Of a DNA stretch of 17,865 nt, positions 1 to 9,282 are shown one piece after another. The stretch is from Lutibacter sp. (GTDB lineage: Bacteria > Bacteroidota > Bacteroidia > Flavobacteriales > Flavobacteriaceae): NCBI GenBank assembly GCA_030748365.1, contig JASMME010000005.1, forward strand, positions 1-17,865, in the 5' to 3' direction. Made by a program: the position numbers and the translations under genes. The notes under the pieces are model-generated. The model was given only the letters and a program-made list of their open reading frames with translations. It was not told the DNA's origin and ran no database searches. Numbering within the stretch: position 1 is the first letter of the stretch; each line of letters begins with the position of its first letter.

Positions 1-1
1 G

Positions 2-577
2 ACACCCCGCTATGCACAGCCCGGTAAAGAAGGGGAAGAAGGTTGGTTTCAACTGGAATTAAAGGTGCTGGCCGATGTGGGACTGGTTGGCTTCCCCAAC
101 GCTGGAAAGTCTACCCTGCTATCAGTCATTACCTCGGCAAAACCCAAAATCGCCGACTACGCCTTTACCACCCTTAAACCCAACCTGGGCATTGTAGAAT
201 ACCGCGATTTTCAGAGTTTTGTGATGGCTGATATTCCCGGCATCATCGAAGGAGCTTCCGAAGGGAAGGGCTTAGGGCATTATTTTCTACGACATATCGA
301 ACGAAATGCCACACTGCTCTTTCTGATTCCAGCAGACAGTGATGACATTTACAAGGAATACAAAATCCTCTTAAACGAACTGACAAAGTACAACCCGGAA
401 CTCTTGGACAAAAACCGCCTACTGGCCATTTCAAAATCAGATATGCTGGACGAGGAACTGACCGAGGCAATTAGGGAAACCCTTCCCAAAGATGTCCGTA
501 CGCTGTTTATCTCCTCGGTGGCCCAACAAGGACTGACTGAATTAAAGGACGCCTTATGGCAGCTGTTGAATGCTTGA
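2..577 (+). CDS. obg: GTPase Obg, 3' part (5' end outside window)
   Basis: C-terminal part of the Obg/CgtA ribosome-assembly GTPase. The frame is open from base 2, and the first visible residues ([15 protein letters not shown]...) are the end of the glycine-rich Obg domain, so the GTG at 65 is an internal valine codon, not a start. The G domain follows: P-loop GFPNAGKST, the [16 protein letters not shown] switch II region, and a G4 motif reading SKSD instead of NKxD, then a G5-like SSVAQQGL. The protein ends soon after the G domain (LWQLLNA), so there is no OCT-type C-terminal extension, as is usual outside Gram-positives. In the family it binds the 50S subunit and links ribosome assembly to growth control. 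It converges on the hydrolase gene with a 48-bp gap; I see no clear terminator there. Confidence 0.95.
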   Translation, partial: TPRYAQPGKEGEEGWFQLELKVLADVGLVGFPNAGKSTLLSVITSAKPKIADYAFTTLKPNLGIVEYRDFQSFVMADIPGIIEGASEGKGLGHYFLRHIERNATLLFLIPADSDDIYKEYKILLNELTKYNPELLDKNRLLAISKSDMLDEELTEAIRETLPKDVRTLFISSVAQQGLTELKDALWQLLNA

Positions 578-625
578 TTTTAGCCTAAACAAGCACTGCC
601 CTATTTGATAACTCCTATCCCCCTA

Positions 626-1822
626 TCACTTTAAAGACTCAAAAAGCGGAACAACCGCATTTAGGTAGGGAAGAATGGCTGTTGCATGGTTCTCCCCCGG
701 AAAAGTTACCAGGGAAACGCTTGCACCACGGGCCTTCATGGCTTCATAAGCCGATTGACTATTGAGCGGAAAAACATAGTCATCCTCTTCTCCGTGGTAG
801 AGGGTAATAGGTCCCTTGGGCAACCAGTCGTGGATGTCATTGTCAGCCACCGGCGCACAGAGGGCGTCCGTCCCTGCCAGAAAAGCGTCCCTAAAGGAGG
901 CCTGAAAGAGTACTGATGGGTTTTTCGATATGCCACTAGTGAGATAATCACCGGGATCAATGATGTTTTCCAGGGTAGTCGCATAGGGTTCATTAACCGT
1001 GGCTGACCAAGGCCTGTCTACACCATACACCCAGTTATAAGTCTCTAGCACCCACATGTAATTCGGTAAGAATTCCAAGGTTTCATCCTTCTCTAAAATG
1101 GCCTGGGCAAAAGCAGTTTTGTGATAGGCACCGGCCCCAGGAGCAGACATGGTCACCGGAATATTGGAATGCGCATCCAGGTATTTGTGCATGGCCATGG
1201 TGGCATAACCGCCTTCCGAGTAACCTGCTAAAAATAACTTTTCGGAAGTTTGTACCTCTAATTCCTGGAACATTTCCTTGGCCCCCATCAGCATGTCATA
1301 ACAGGTTTTTCCCAAAGTGGCGGCGTGTTCATAGGGATGGGGATAGGCCTTGGAGGCACCATACCCCAGGTAATCCGGAAAAAGCATTACATAACCGGAG
1401 CCGGAGACTAACAGGCCTAACAAAGTATCTTGATTGAGTACGGCATTAGACGGCGCCTTTTCCTTATCGGTCTCCGTTCCGTGCTGAAAAGAGACGATGG
1501 GGAACGGGGTATCCTGCTGGGGAATCAAAACCAGCCCAGAAGCACTGATAGGGGTACCGACCACATCAGTGGTGGTATAGACCAACTTGTAGGCCTTTAC
1601 ATCACGGTAGCTAAATCCCGCTATGACCGGATACATAGTCGAGAAAGGCGCCGCCGTTTGCTGGAGCTGGGAAGCGGTAAAACTGCCGGTAAGTTCGTAA
1701 CTAACCAGCCATTCATTGGAGATCGTTTGGTCGGTAATTTCAATACTTTCCCGGCTACAGGCAACAAGGAGTAACAGCGAAAAGCACCGAAAAATCAAGT
1801 GTCGGTGGACGTATGTTTTCAT
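626..1822 (-). CDS. lipoprotein alpha/beta hydrolase (secretory lipase-like)
   Basis: 398 residues. The N-terminus is a lipoprotein signal: basic MKTYVHRH, a hydrophobic run, then lipobox LVAC with lipidated Cys22, so it should sit in the envelope. The rest is an alpha/beta-hydrolase fold. An oxyanion-type FQHGTE lies near 112-117, the nucleophile elbow is G-Y-S-E-G with Ser202, the acid is Asp347 or Asp348 in HGEEDDYVF, and the catalytic His is His379 in GENHA. The layout (elbow preceded by FPDYLGYGAS, long lid-like insertion before the Asp) resembles secretory lipases and related esterases. The substrate cannot be told from sequence. It reads as a single gene between obg (convergent) and the TonB-C-like lipoprotein gene, 71 bp upstream on the same strand. 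An acyl esterase or peptidase role remains possible. Confidence 0.85.
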   Translation of the reverse strand: MKTYVHRHLIFRCFSLLLLVACSRESIEITDQTISNEWLVSYELTGSFTASQLQQTAAPFSTMYPVIAGFSYRDVKAYKLVYTTTDVVGTPISASGLVLIPQQDTPFPIVSFQHGTETDKEKAPSNAVLNQDTLLGLLVSGSGYVMLFPDYLGYGASKAYPHPYEHAATLGKTCYDMLMGAKEMFQELEVQTSEKLFLAGYSEGGYATMAMHKYLDAHSNIPVTMSAPGAGAYHKTAFAQAILEKDETLEFLPNYMWVLETYNWVYGVDRPWSATVNEPYATTLENIIDPGDYLTSGISKNPSVLFQASFRDAFLAGTDALCAPVADNDIHDWLPKGPITLYHGEEDDYVFPLNSQSAYEAMKARGASVSLVTFPGENHATAILPYLNAVVPLFESLK

Positions 1823-1893
1823 AGCTTAGTAATTTTTTTGGTAAACTTAGTGATTTTTAAATAAAAAAGCTGGTAATCGCCCTTCACCAAAGG

Positions 1894-2370
1894 CTACTGA
1901 TAGGTCAGCACAACAGGCAAATTAAAAGCCGTGGTCACAGGCATCTGTCGTTTGATGGCCGGTTTCAGCAGTGGTAATTGGTGGATACTTTCCTGTAAGA
2001 CACTGTCAAAATTGGGTAAGAGTGCCCGCGTAGCCGCTGACATCCGTACCGAAGACAAACTCGTTTTACCGGAAGCATCTACCTGTAAACGAACCCAAAC
2101 GGTGTCGTTGACCCTTTGCCCGGTCTGTAAACGATGGCCCTTTAAAGCTGCATAGATATGCTCGGACATAGCCAGTTGAAAACAAATCTGCTGTTTTTTT
2201 CGCGAAGGAATGTCCTCACATTTAGGAAACAGGGGAAAAGCATCAACCGAATGAAAATCGACGATGGTATCTACCTGGGGAATCGTGGCTTTGGCAGCAT
2301 TCCGGTCAAAATAGCTACAGGAAGACAAGCCTAATACGCAAACAATGACAAGTAAAACAAGTCGGTACAT
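1894..2370 (-). CDS. small lipoprotein with TonB C-terminal-like domain
   Basis: 158 residues from the ATG at 2370. That start gives a compact lipoprotein signal (MYRLVLLVIVCVLGLSSC, lipidated Cys18). An in-frame GTG at 2400 would add ten residues in front and is less likely. After a linker, residues about 86-158 look like a TonB C-terminal fold: VWVRLQVDASGKTSLSSVRM, then a helix with LPLLKPA and a closing strand FNLPVVL. Such free-standing TonB-C-like lipoproteins are frequent in Flavobacteriia and may contact outer-membrane or periplasmic partners; no partner is visible here. It lacks the N-terminal transmembrane anchor and proline-rich spacer of true energy transducers, so I would not call it TonB. 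It is divergent from the DUF456 gene. Confidence 0.72.
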   Translation of the reverse strand: MYRLVLLVIVCVLGLSSCSYFDRNAAKATIPQVDTIVDFHSVDAFPLFPKCEDIPSRKKQQICFQLAMSEHIYAALKGHRLQTGQRVNDTVWVRLQVDASGKTSLSSVRMSAATRALLPNFDSVLQESIHQLPLLKPAIKRQMPVTTAFNLPVVLTYQ

Positions 2371-2442
2371 TGGAAAATATTTCGTTTTGTGAAAATACAC
2401 TATTTTTTGCTAGGTGACAATGCTCCGAACTGGAAAGCCCCG

Positions 2443-2473
2443 TTTGGAAGGTATTTTCTTTTGTTTATTTTTG
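2443..2473 (+). promoter_or_regulatory. Bacteroidota-type promoter of the DUF456 gene
   Basis: TTTG (2443-2446), a 19-bp spacer and TATTTTTG (2466-2473) match the Bacteroidota consensus TTTG / TAnnTTTG fully. Transcription should begin near 2478-2481. This argues that the ATG at 2502, not the in-frame ATG at 2478, starts the protein. Confidence 0.7.
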
Positions 2474-2501
2474 TGCATTGCACATTACCTTAGCTGTTTT
2501 T

Positions 2502-3011
2502 ATGGATATACTACTTGTGATTATCGGACTTCTTTTCGTACTACTGGGCATGATTGGTTCCTTTTTACCAATACTGCCAGGCCCGCTGACAGGCTGGGTC
2601 GGCCTGCTGATACTGCATAGCAGTAAGGCCGTTCCTATGAACGGGCTCTTTCTAGGAATTTGCCTGGCCATCGCCGTGACCATCTGGCTGATTGATTACC
2701 TGATGCCAGCCCTGGGTGCCAAAAAAATGGGCGGTACCCGCTATGGAAGTATTGGAACGATGTTGGGACTGTTGGCAGGCATCTTATTTCTTGGGCCTTT
2801 CGGGATTCTTATTGGTCCTTTTGTCGGTGCCTTTGCAGGGGAAATGATCAAAGATGCGACTGATACAAGCAGGGCCTTACAAGCCGCCCTGGGTTCCCTG
2901 GTGGGCTTTTTGGCATCGGTGGTGTTAAAGTTTGGAACATCCTTGGTATTTGCCATTCTTTTTATTCGAATTTGCTGGCAATACCGGGCAACCCTTCTTG
3001 GAATGGGTTGA
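2502..3011 (+). CDS. DUF456 family inner-membrane protein
   Basis: 169 residues, almost entirely hydrophobic, with about four or five transmembrane stretches (residues about 2-22, 29-40, 47-69, 84-112, 128-158). The family hallmark is visible: PILPGP near 23-28, and the glycine-rich segment GAKKMGGTRYGSIGTMLG followed by GPFGILIGPFVGAFAGE (72-113). DUF456 has no established function; the paired glycine-rich segments resemble repeated membrane modules. I chose the ATG at 2502 because the promoter would place transcription start at about 2480 and because the shorter protein starts directly with a membrane segment. It is a single-gene unit. The hairpin about 30 bp downstream is oriented to terminate the minus-strand small RNA, not this gene. 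Confidence 0.85.
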   Translation: MDILLVIIGLLFVLLGMIGSFLPILPGPLTGWVGLLILHSSKAVPMNGLFLGICLAIAVTIWLIDYLMPALGAKKMGGTRYGSIGTMLGLLAGILFLGPFGILIGPFVGAFAGEMIKDATDTSRALQAALGSLVGFLASVVLKFGTSLVFAILFIRICWQYRATLLGMG

Positions 3012-3031
3012 CATACAGGCTGTCCTAAAAC

Positions 3032-3062
3032 AAAAAAAAGCGTCCCGATGATCTGGGAAGCT
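3032..3062 (-). terminator. intrinsic terminator of candidate small RNA
   Basis: On the minus strand the hairpin arms AGC-T-TCCC and GGGA-C-GCT (3039-3062, one mismatch) are followed by eight T (3032-3039). Read on the plus strand the hairpin is not followed by a T run, so it works in the minus direction only. Confidence 0.65.
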
Positions 3063-3130
3063 TTCCATTGGTTTAAAAACCCGAGACGTCAAACGCCTCA
3101 ACAACACAACTTGTTCCGCTTTGTAGCGGA
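3032..3130 (-). ncRNA. candidate small RNA, ~100 nt, unknown family
   Basis: Seen on the minus strand between a consensus promoter and a terminator. A hairpin sits at the predicted 5' end (3116-3129, CCGCT/AGCGG with an ACAA loop). A second hairpin lies at 3083-3099 (GAGGCG/CGTCTC, six pairs including one G-T, loop TTTGA), then a weaker GGTT/AACC hairpin. The terminator closes the unit. No open reading frame of useful length begins inside the transcript. I cannot assign it to a known family; flavobacterial families such as Flavo-1 would be the first comparison, but I do not recall that consensus well enough to call it. There is no gene just downstream on this strand, so a stand-alone RNA fits better than a 5' leader. 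Confidence 0.55.
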
Positions 3131-3133
3131 TTA

Positions 3134-3162
3134 CAAAGATACCATTTTTTACGGAACGACAA
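3134..3162 (-). promoter_or_regulatory. promoter of candidate small RNA
   Basis: On the minus strand TTG (3160-3162), an 18-bp spacer and TATCTTTG (3134-3141) give a full match to the Bacteroidota promoter pattern. Predicted start is near 3129-3131, directly at the first hairpin. Confidence 0.65.
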
Positions 3163-3318
3163 GCTTGGAGGGGTGTTTCTTTTAAAAGCCCCCCTATATA
3201 GCGGTCTTGAATCCAACTGATACAATAATGGCAGTACCCCTACTTGCCGACAGGCAGTACGCACAGAATGAATGCTATAAATATACGGCTGAAATAGCCC
3301 GTTTTTGTGAATAGGTTG

Positions 3319-3326
3319 TATCTTTG
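3319..3326 (+). promoter_or_regulatory. probable -7 element of lysS promoter
   Basis: TATCTTTG matches TAnnTTTG exactly and lies 37 bp before the lysS start. No TTG occurs at the usual 17-23 bp upstream; the closest (3305-3307) is only 11 bp away. The rest of the 352-bp gap 3012-3363 holds the small-RNA unit and, at about 3165-3300, nothing I can identify. Confidence 0.5.
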
Positions 3327-3363
3327 TGGATTGACATCAAAAAACTACTAATAATAAAGGACC

Positions 3364-5058
3364 ATGCAGTTATCACCCCTTGAAGAAATCAGAAGAGCCT
3401 CCCTGTCAAAATTACGTACCCTGGGTATCAATCCCTATCCCGCAGAAGCCTTTAAAACCACGGCGACCATTGCAGGCATCTGCAAGTCATTTGAAGATTT
3501 CGAGGGCAAAGAGGTCGTACTGGCTGGTAGGATGATGAGCAGAAGGATTATGGGCAAGGCTTCTTTTGCTGAGCTAAAAGATGCCAGCGGGCGTATGCAA
3601 ATTTACCTAAATCGCGATGAACTTTGTTCAGATGAGGAGGCCGTACTTTACAATACCGTGTTTAAGAAATTACTGGATATCGGAGATATCATTGGTATCC
3701 AGGGGACTGTCTTCAAGACCCAGGTGGGGGAATACTCTGTCAATGTAAAAACCCTGACTGTACTGGCCAAGAGCTTAAAACCACTGCCCGTGGTAAAGAC
3801 CGATGCCGAAGGAAAATCACACGATGCCTTTTCCGACCCGGAACAACGGTACCGCCAACGATATGTGGATTTGATTGTAAACGACCAGGTAAAGGACACC
3901 TTTATAAAACGGACAAAGATTACCAATGCCATCCGCGAATTCTTTAATGAACGGGGCTACCTAGAGGTGGAAACCCCCATCTTACAACCCATTCCGGGAG
4001 GGGCTGCTGCCAGGCCTTTTACCACCCACCACAATGCCCTGAACATGCCCCTGTACCTCCGCATTGCCAATGAACTCTACCTGAAGCGCCTGATCGTAGG
4101 TGGCTTTGAGGCGGTCTATGAGTTTGCCAAGGACTTTAGAAATGAGGGCATGGACAGAACCCACAATCCAGAGTTTACGGTAATGGAACTCTACGTGGCC
4201 TACAAGGATTACCACTGGATGATGGAAATGACCGAATCCCTGCTTGAAAAAGTAGCCCTAGACACCAATGGCAGTACGGAAGTACCCATTGGTGAACACC
4301 GCGTTAGTTTTAAGGCACCCTACCCCAGGGTTCCCATCCTGGAAGCCATCAAAACCCATACAGGTTACGATGTAGCCGGTATGGACGAGCCCGGTTTGCG
4401 AGACGTGTGTAGAAGTCTAAAAATTGAGGTAGACGAAACCATGGGCGTCGGCAAACTGATTGACGAATTGTTTGGAGAGGCCTGTGAACACCACTATATT
4501 CAGCCTACCTTTATCACTGATTATCCGAAAGAAATGAGTCCGCTTACCAAAGAACACCGTGACAACCCAGCGCTGACAGAGCGTTTTGAGTTGATGGTCA
4601 ATGGGAAAGAGCTGGCCAATGCCTACTCCGAACTGAATGATCCGATAGACCAGCGCGCGCGCTTTGAGGCACAGTTAAAGCTTTCTGAAAAAGGCGATGA
4701 TGAGGCCATGTTTATCGATCAGGATTTTTTGCGAGCCTTGGAATACGGTATGCCTCCTACCTCTGGAATCGGAATTGGTATTGACCGTTTGGTTATGTTT
4801 ATGACCAACAACGCTTCTATCCAGGAAGTACTTTTCTTTCCTCAGATGAAACCAGAACGAAAGGCCCCAGCAGTCAGCGAGGAGGCCAAAGGTATCTTGG
4901 AACTTTTAAAAACGGCCGAAAAATGGGTGTTAAATGAGCTAAAAGCACAGTCGGGACTCTCGAATAAAAAATGGGACAAGGCCTTAAAGGAACTCACCAG
5001 AAATAACCTGGCCAAGGTTTCTAAAACAGATGAGGTACTGGAAGTGATACTTGTTTAA
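3364..5058 (+). CDS. lysS: lysyl-tRNA synthetase, class II
   Basis: 564 residues; charges tRNA-Lys with lysine in the cytoplasm. The N-terminal OB-fold anticodon-binding domain covers about 50-140 ([23 protein letters not shown]). The class II catalytic domain follows: motif 1 around 187-210 ([19 protein letters not shown]), motif 2 at about 256-275 ([17 protein letters not shown]), and motif 3 at 468-480 ([14 protein letters not shown]). About 65 residues after FFPQMKPE (500-564, helix-rich, [13 protein letters not shown]) extend beyond the usual ~500-residue bacterial enzyme; a tail of this size is what I expect in Bacteroidota LysS. The ATG is preceded by AAAGGA. It is monocistronic here. 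No T-box or other leader structure was seen. Confidence 0.97.
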   Translation: MQLSPLEEIRRASLSKLRTLGINPYPAEAFKTTATIAGICKSFEDFEGKEVVLAGRMMSRRIMGKASFAELKDASGRMQIYLNRDELCSDEEAVLYNTVFKKLLDIGDIIGIQGTVFKTQVGEYSVNVKTLTVLAKSLKPLPVVKTDAEGKSHDAFSDPEQRYRQRYVDLIVNDQVKDTFIKRTKITNAIREFFNERGYLEVETPILQPIPGGAAARPFTTHHNALNMPLYLRIANELYLKRLIVGGFEAVYEFAKDFRNEGMDRTHNPEFTVMELYVAYKDYHWMMEMTESLLEKVALDTNGSTEVPIGEHRVSFKAPYPRVPILEAIKTHTGYDVAGMDEPGLRDVCRSLKIEVDETMGVGKLIDELFGEACEHHYIQPTFITDYPKEMSPLTKEHRDNPALTERFELMVNGKELANAYSELNDPIDQRARFEAQLKLSEKGDDEAMFIDQDFLRALEYGMPPTSGIGIGIDRLVMFMTNNASIQEVLFFPQMKPERKAPAVSEEAKGILELLKTAEKWVLNELKAQSGLSNKKWDKALKELTRNNLAKVSKTDEVLEVILV

Positions 5059-5219
5059 CGGCTAGACACCTCCATACAGCTATATCAAAAAGACTGCAAA
5101 CGTTCTGTTCAGAATGAAAACAAATCACTGTTTTTTATACCATAATAGTAGAAATCATTTTATATTTAATTGAAAATCACTAACTTGTAGCTGTTTGAAC
5201 AAACCTCAATCAGCAAGCT

Positions 5220-6536
5220 ATGAGGACAATCCTAAAAAGAGGGGGGCTACCGAGTAAGCATATTTGCATACGGTGGTTGCTGTGCCTTGTCTTGATGGGT
5301 AGTCAGCTGGGCCACGCCCATTCTTTTGTAATCAAGGATACTTTAGGGCTTAAACAATACCGTGGAAAAGTGCTGGACGAAAAGACCAATACAGTCTTGG
5401 TATCAGCCATGCTGATTCTAGAAGGAACGAACATCAGTACCATTACCAATGGTCAGGGACAGTTTTTACTGAAAGTACCTGCAAGATTGTCTGAAAGAGC
5501 TGTTAGGGTCTCACACCTCGGCTATGTATCCAAGACAATAGCACTGTCTGAAATGACCAAGCCCAAAACAAAGATTAGGCTCAGGCCACATATTGAACGA
5601 TTGGCAGAAGTCAGCGTTGGCGCTATTGATGCGCGACTGTTAATTAGAAAAATGCTGTCCCGAAAGCATCTCAACTATCCACAGAAAAGCCTCAGAATGG
5701 TAGCCTTCTACAGAGAAACCATTCAAAAACGCAGGGACTACGCCTCTCTATCAGAAGCCGTATTAGACATTGGAAAACAGGGCTATACCAACCGGAAAAA
5801 CGATGTAGTAAAACTGTATAAATCGAGAAAGCAAACCAACTATAAAAAGCTGGACACCCTGGCCTTTAAATTGATGGGAGGGCCCTATAACTCATTGTCC
5901 GTGGACCTTATAAAATATCCTGATTTTATTCTTACGGAAGAAATGCTAGAAAAATACGATGTTTCGTTTACCCGTTGGACTAGCCTCAACAATCGAAGCG
6001 TATACGTTATTGGTTTCAAGCAAAAACCACCGTTCACAAGCCCACACTATTACGGTGAACTGTACGTAGACGCCGAATCGTTCGCATTGGTAAGTGCCAA
6101 CTACCAGCTAAATCTTGAAGACCGGAAAAAGAGCCGGAGCTTGTTTACCATAAGAAAACCAAGACGGGCCGTGGTCTATCCTACAAAAGCATCTTTTCAG
6201 GTACATTATAGAGAACGCAATGGAAAATGGTTCTACGAATACAGTAAAATCGATTTAAAATTTACCGTTGACTGGCTAAAAAAACTATTCAATGCCCACT
6301 ACACCGTTTCTATTGAAATGGCCATTACAGACCTGAAAAGTGAGGCCCAACCTGAAAAAATCAAGGCACGGGAAAGACTGAAACGATCCGTAATCATCAG
6401 CGATGCGGTCAGTGGTTTCTCAGATCCCGAATTTTGGGGAGAATACAACATCATCGAACCCGAAAAATCAATCAAAAATGCCATCAAAAAGATTCGAAAA
6501 CAGTTAAAAAGGAAGGAAGCGCGTTCCAACAAATAA
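5220..6536 (+). CDS. secreted protein with carboxypeptidase-regulatory-like domain
   Basis: 438 residues. An N-terminal signal peptide is likely: basic start (MRTILKRG), hydrophobic WLLCLVLMGSQLG, and cleavage near GHAHS at about residue 34. Residues about 46-125 form a carboxypeptidase-D regulatory-like beta-sandwich (YRGKVLDEKTNTVLVSAMLI, NGQGQFLLKVP, VRVSHLGYVSK), the module also found at the N-terminus of SusC/RagA receptors. The rest has no TonB-dependent receptor plug or barrel and reads as a beta-rich soluble or surface domain, with repeated motifs such as MVAFYRETIQKR. The C-terminus is strongly basic (KNAIKKIRKQLKRKEARSNK) and no T9SS sorting domain is evident. Function is unknown; many flavobacterial envelope proteins share this architecture. 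It stands alone, 161 bp after lysS, and converges on the methionine synthase genes. Confidence 0.75.
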   Translation: MRTILKRGGLPSKHICIRWLLCLVLMGSQLGHAHSFVIKDTLGLKQYRGKVLDEKTNTVLVSAMLILEGTNISTITNGQGQFLLKVPARLSERAVRVSHLGYVSKTIALSEMTKPKTKIRLRPHIERLAEVSVGAIDARLLIRKMLSRKHLNYPQKSLRMVAFYRETIQKRRDYASLSEAVLDIGKQGYTNRKNDVVKLYKSRKQTNYKKLDTLAFKLMGGPYNSLSVDLIKYPDFILTEEMLEKYDVSFTRWTSLNNRSVYVIGFKQKPPFTSPHYYGELYVDAESFALVSANYQLNLEDRKKSRSLFTIRKPRRAVVYPTKASFQVHYRERNGKWFYEYSKIDLKFTVDWLKKLFNAHYTVSIEMAITDLKSEAQPEKIKARERLKRSVIISDAVSGFSDPEFWGEYNIIEPEKSIKNAIKKIRKQLKRKEARSNK

Positions 6537-6573
6537 ATCACTTAGATAACAGTGTTTTATAATACCTACACTG

Positions 6574-9282
6574 CTACGAGTCTGCCAGCTGAGGACGCAA
6601 CCATTTGGTAGCGGTTGCCAGGTTCATTTTCTTCCTATCCGCAAAGTCAAGTAGTTGGTCTTCTGTAATCTTTCCCAAACCGAAATACTTCGCCTGTTTA
6701 TGGGCAAAATAATAACCCGAAACTGAGGCGGCTGGCCACATAGCCAGGCTATCGGTGAGTGTTACCCCGATTTGTTCACTTACCTCTAATAACTTCCAGA
6801 TGGTTTGTTTTTCAGTATGGTCAGGACAGGCCGGATAGCCGGGTGCCGGACGGATACCCCGATACGCTTCCCGAATCAGTGCCTCATTTTCGTAGGATTC
6901 TTCCGGGGCATAGCCCCAGTGCTCGCGGCGTACCTGGGCATGCAGGTATTCGGCGAAGGCTTCTGCCAGCCGATCAGCAAGCGCCTTAATCATCAGGGCG
7001 TTGTAATCATCGTGGGCGGCCTCATAGGCCGCAGCCAGTTCAGCCGTTCCGAATCCAGCGGATACACAGAAGGCACCAATATGATCGGCAAAACCCGTTG
7101 TTTTCGGAGCGATAAAATCGGCCAGGGCAAGATAGGAAACACCCGCTTTTCGGGTCCTTTGCTGGCGCAGGGTAACAAAGGTCTCCTGAACGGCCGTACG
7201 GGTAGTATCGGTATATACTTCGATGTCATCCCCTACGGAATTGGCGGGGAAAATTCCAAAGACTGCTTTGGCCCTGAGTAGTTTTTTTTCCACCACTTCT
7301 GCCAACAATCGCTGGGCGTCTTCCCACAGTTCTTGGGCCTGGGCACCCACTTTTTTATCGGAAAGGATTCCGGGATATTTCCCGTGAAGTTCCCAGGTTC
7401 TAAAGAAGGGGGTCCAGTCAATATAGGGCACCAGTTTTTCCAAGGGGAAATCTTTCAATACCTGTGTTCCCAGGGATCTTGGAACCGGAATGTCGGTCCC
7501 TGCCCATTCGATCTTATAAGCATTTGAACGGGCCGCCGCTAAAGAAAGATAGGTCTTCTTTTGGGAACGGCTTAAAAAGCCTTCACGTACCTTGTGATAG
7601 TCCTCTTTAAGGGCCTTGATATAGTTTGTGGACGTGGTAGCGCTCAGTAAATCTCCCACCACGGTAACCGCCCTGGAAGCGTCGTTTACATGGATGACCG
7701 CGTGTTCGTATTCTGGATCAATCTTGACCGCCGTATGGGCTTTGGAGGTAGTGGCGCCTCCGATAAGCAAAGGCACTGAAAAATCTTGCCGTTGCATTTC
7801 TTGGGCCAGGTGAACCATTTCGTCCAGTGAGGGTGTGATGAGCCCACTCAGACCAATGATGTCTACCTGGGCTTCCCGGGCAGCCGCTATAATTTTTTCG
7901 GGGGGTACCATGACCCCCAAGTCTACAATCTCGTAATTGTTACATGCCAACACCACACTTACGATGTTCTTACCGATATCATGGACATCTCCTTTAACCG
8001 TGGCCAGGAGTATCTTCCCAGCGCTTTGGACCCCATCAGCTTTGTCAGCTTCGATATAGGGCAGTAAATAAGCCACCGCTTTTTTCATGACCCGGGCAGA
8101 TTTGACTACCTGGGGCAGGAACATCTTCCCGGAACCAAACAGGTCACCCACTGTATTCATGCCGTTCATCAGGTAACCTTCAATTACCTGGATAGGTCGG
8201 TCAACCAACTGCCTGGCCGTTTCCATATCCGCTTCTACAAATTCATCGATTCCCTTGACCAAGGCATGACTAATCCGATCCTGTAAGCTACCATCCCGCC
8301 ATGAAAGGTCTACCTGCGACTTTTTAGCATGCCCTTTGACCGTTTCAGCAAAGGTCAGAAGGCGTTCGGTAGCATCGGACCGGCGGTCTAGAATTACATC
8401 TTCCACATGCTCCAGGAGGTCTTGGGGAATGGTGTCGTACACTTCCAGCATGGTTGGGTTTACAATACCAATGTTCATCCCTGCCTCAATGGCGTGGTAG
8501 AGAAATACGGAATGCATGGCTTCGCGAACGGTGTTGTTCCCCCGAAAGGAAAAGGAAACATTGCTAACCCCTCCACTTACGTGTACATGGGGCAAATGAC
8601 TGCGCACCCAACGGGTCGCTTCAATAAAATCCAGGGCATTTCTGCGGTGTTCCTCCATCCCGGTGGCTACCGGAAAGATATTGAGGTCGAAGATGATGTC
8701 TTCAGGCGGAAAATGAACCTCGTTTACAAGGAGCTCATAGGAGCGTTTTGCAATCTCGATTCGGCGTTCTAAATTATCGGCCTGGCCCTGCTCATCAAAG
8801 GCCATAATAATAACTGCAGCCCCATAACGCCTGATCAGGCTGGCCTGACGGATAAAGACTTCCGGGCCTTCTTTTAGGCTGATGGAATTCACCACGCATT
8901 TCCCTTGTACCACCTGTAACCCAGCTTCTATAATCTCCCATTTGGAACTGTCGATCATGATGGGTATCCGGGCAATATCGGGTTCGGCTGCTAGGCGGTT
9001 TAAAAAGGTAATCATGGCCTGTTTACCATCGATCAGCCCATCGTCCATATTGACATCGAGGATCTGTGCGCCCCCTGTTACCTGGTCGCGGGCAATGGAC
9101 AGGGCTTCATCGAATTTCGCTTCTTTGATCAGTCGGAGGAATTTACGGGATCCTGCCACGTTGGTCCGTTCACCAACATTGATAAAATTGCTTTCAGCGG
9201 TGACTACCAGGGGCTCGAGACCTGAGAGTCTTAAAGGTTTTTGAGGGGCGGTATATAAGGCTTGTTCTTGCACGGGGTTCAT
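6574..9282 (-). CDS. metH: methionine synthase, folate-, cobalamin- and activation-domain part
   Basis: 902 residues carrying the C-terminal three modules of cobalamin-dependent methionine synthase. The pterin-binding module starts at about 26 ([18 protein letters not shown]) and contains DVNMD and NSIS segments. The B12 module follows: helical cap about 325-415, then GDVHDIGKN with cobalt-ligand His434, and further GLSGLITPS and [11 protein letters not shown]. The reactivation module covers about 600-902, with [12 protein letters not shown] (811-822) and the [17 protein letters not shown] segment that bind S-adenosylmethionine. The homocysteine module is missing here and encoded by the gene directly upstream; this ATG (9282-9280) abuts the upstream stop TGA. 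The two products should act together to transfer methyl from methyltetrahydrofolate via cobalamin to homocysteine. The 3' end converges on the regulatory-like protein gene, 37 bp away. Confidence 0.95.
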   Translation of the reverse strand: MNPVQEQALYTAPQKPLRLSGLEPLVVTAESNFINVGERTNVAGSRKFLRLIKEAKFDEALSIARDQVTGGAQILDVNMDDGLIDGKQAMITFLNRLAAEPDIARIPIMIDSSKWEIIEAGLQVVQGKCVVNSISLKEGPEVFIRQASLIRRYGAAVIIMAFDEQGQADNLERRIEIAKRSYELLVNEVHFPPEDIIFDLNIFPVATGMEEHRRNALDFIEATRWVRSHLPHVHVSGGVSNVSFSFRGNNTVREAMHSVFLYHAIEAGMNIGIVNPTMLEVYDTIPQDLLEHVEDVILDRRSDATERLLTFAETVKGHAKKSQVDLSWRDGSLQDRISHALVKGIDEFVEADMETARQLVDRPIQVIEGYLMNGMNTVGDLFGSGKMFLPQVVKSARVMKKAVAYLLPYIEADKADGVQSAGKILLATVKGDVHDIGKNIVSVVLACNNYEIVDLGVMVPPEKIIAAAREAQVDIIGLSGLITPSLDEMVHLAQEMQRQDFSVPLLIGGATTSKAHTAVKIDPEYEHAVIHVNDASRAVTVVGDLLSATTSTNYIKALKEDYHKVREGFLSRSQKKTYLSLAAARSNAYKIEWAGTDIPVPRSLGTQVLKDFPLEKLVPYIDWTPFFRTWELHGKYPGILSDKKVGAQAQELWEDAQRLLAEVVEKKLLRAKAVFGIFPANSVGDDIEVYTDTTRTAVQETFVTLRQQRTRKAGVSYLALADFIAPKTTGFADHIGAFCVSAGFGTAELAAAYEAAHDDYNALMIKALADRLAEAFAEYLHAQVRREHWGYAPEESYENEALIREAYRGIRPAPGYPACPDHTEKQTIWKLLEVSEQIGVTLTDSLAMWPAASVSGYYFAHKQAKYFGLGKITEDQLLDFADRKKMNLATATKWLRPQLADS

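Noticed and set aside
65..67. GTG as start of a short 170-residue GTPase
   Set aside because: The frame continues upstream to the window edge with typical Obg-domain sequence, so the gene is simply cut by the window.
3073..3264. Open frame of 63 codons on the minus strand across the small-RNA promoter
   Set aside because: It starts upstream of the only visible promoter, has no recognisable domain and runs through the structured RNA; most likely chance.
5100..5145. Terminator after lysS (AAAACA/TGTTTT arms with a T run near 5118-5137)
   Set aside because: The stem is six A-T-rich pairs and thermodynamically weak; possible but not supportable.
5165..5219. Promoter for the secreted regulatory-like protein (TAGCTGTTTG before the start)
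   Set aside because: Four bases instead of two separate TA from TTTG, so it does not fit TAnnTTTG.
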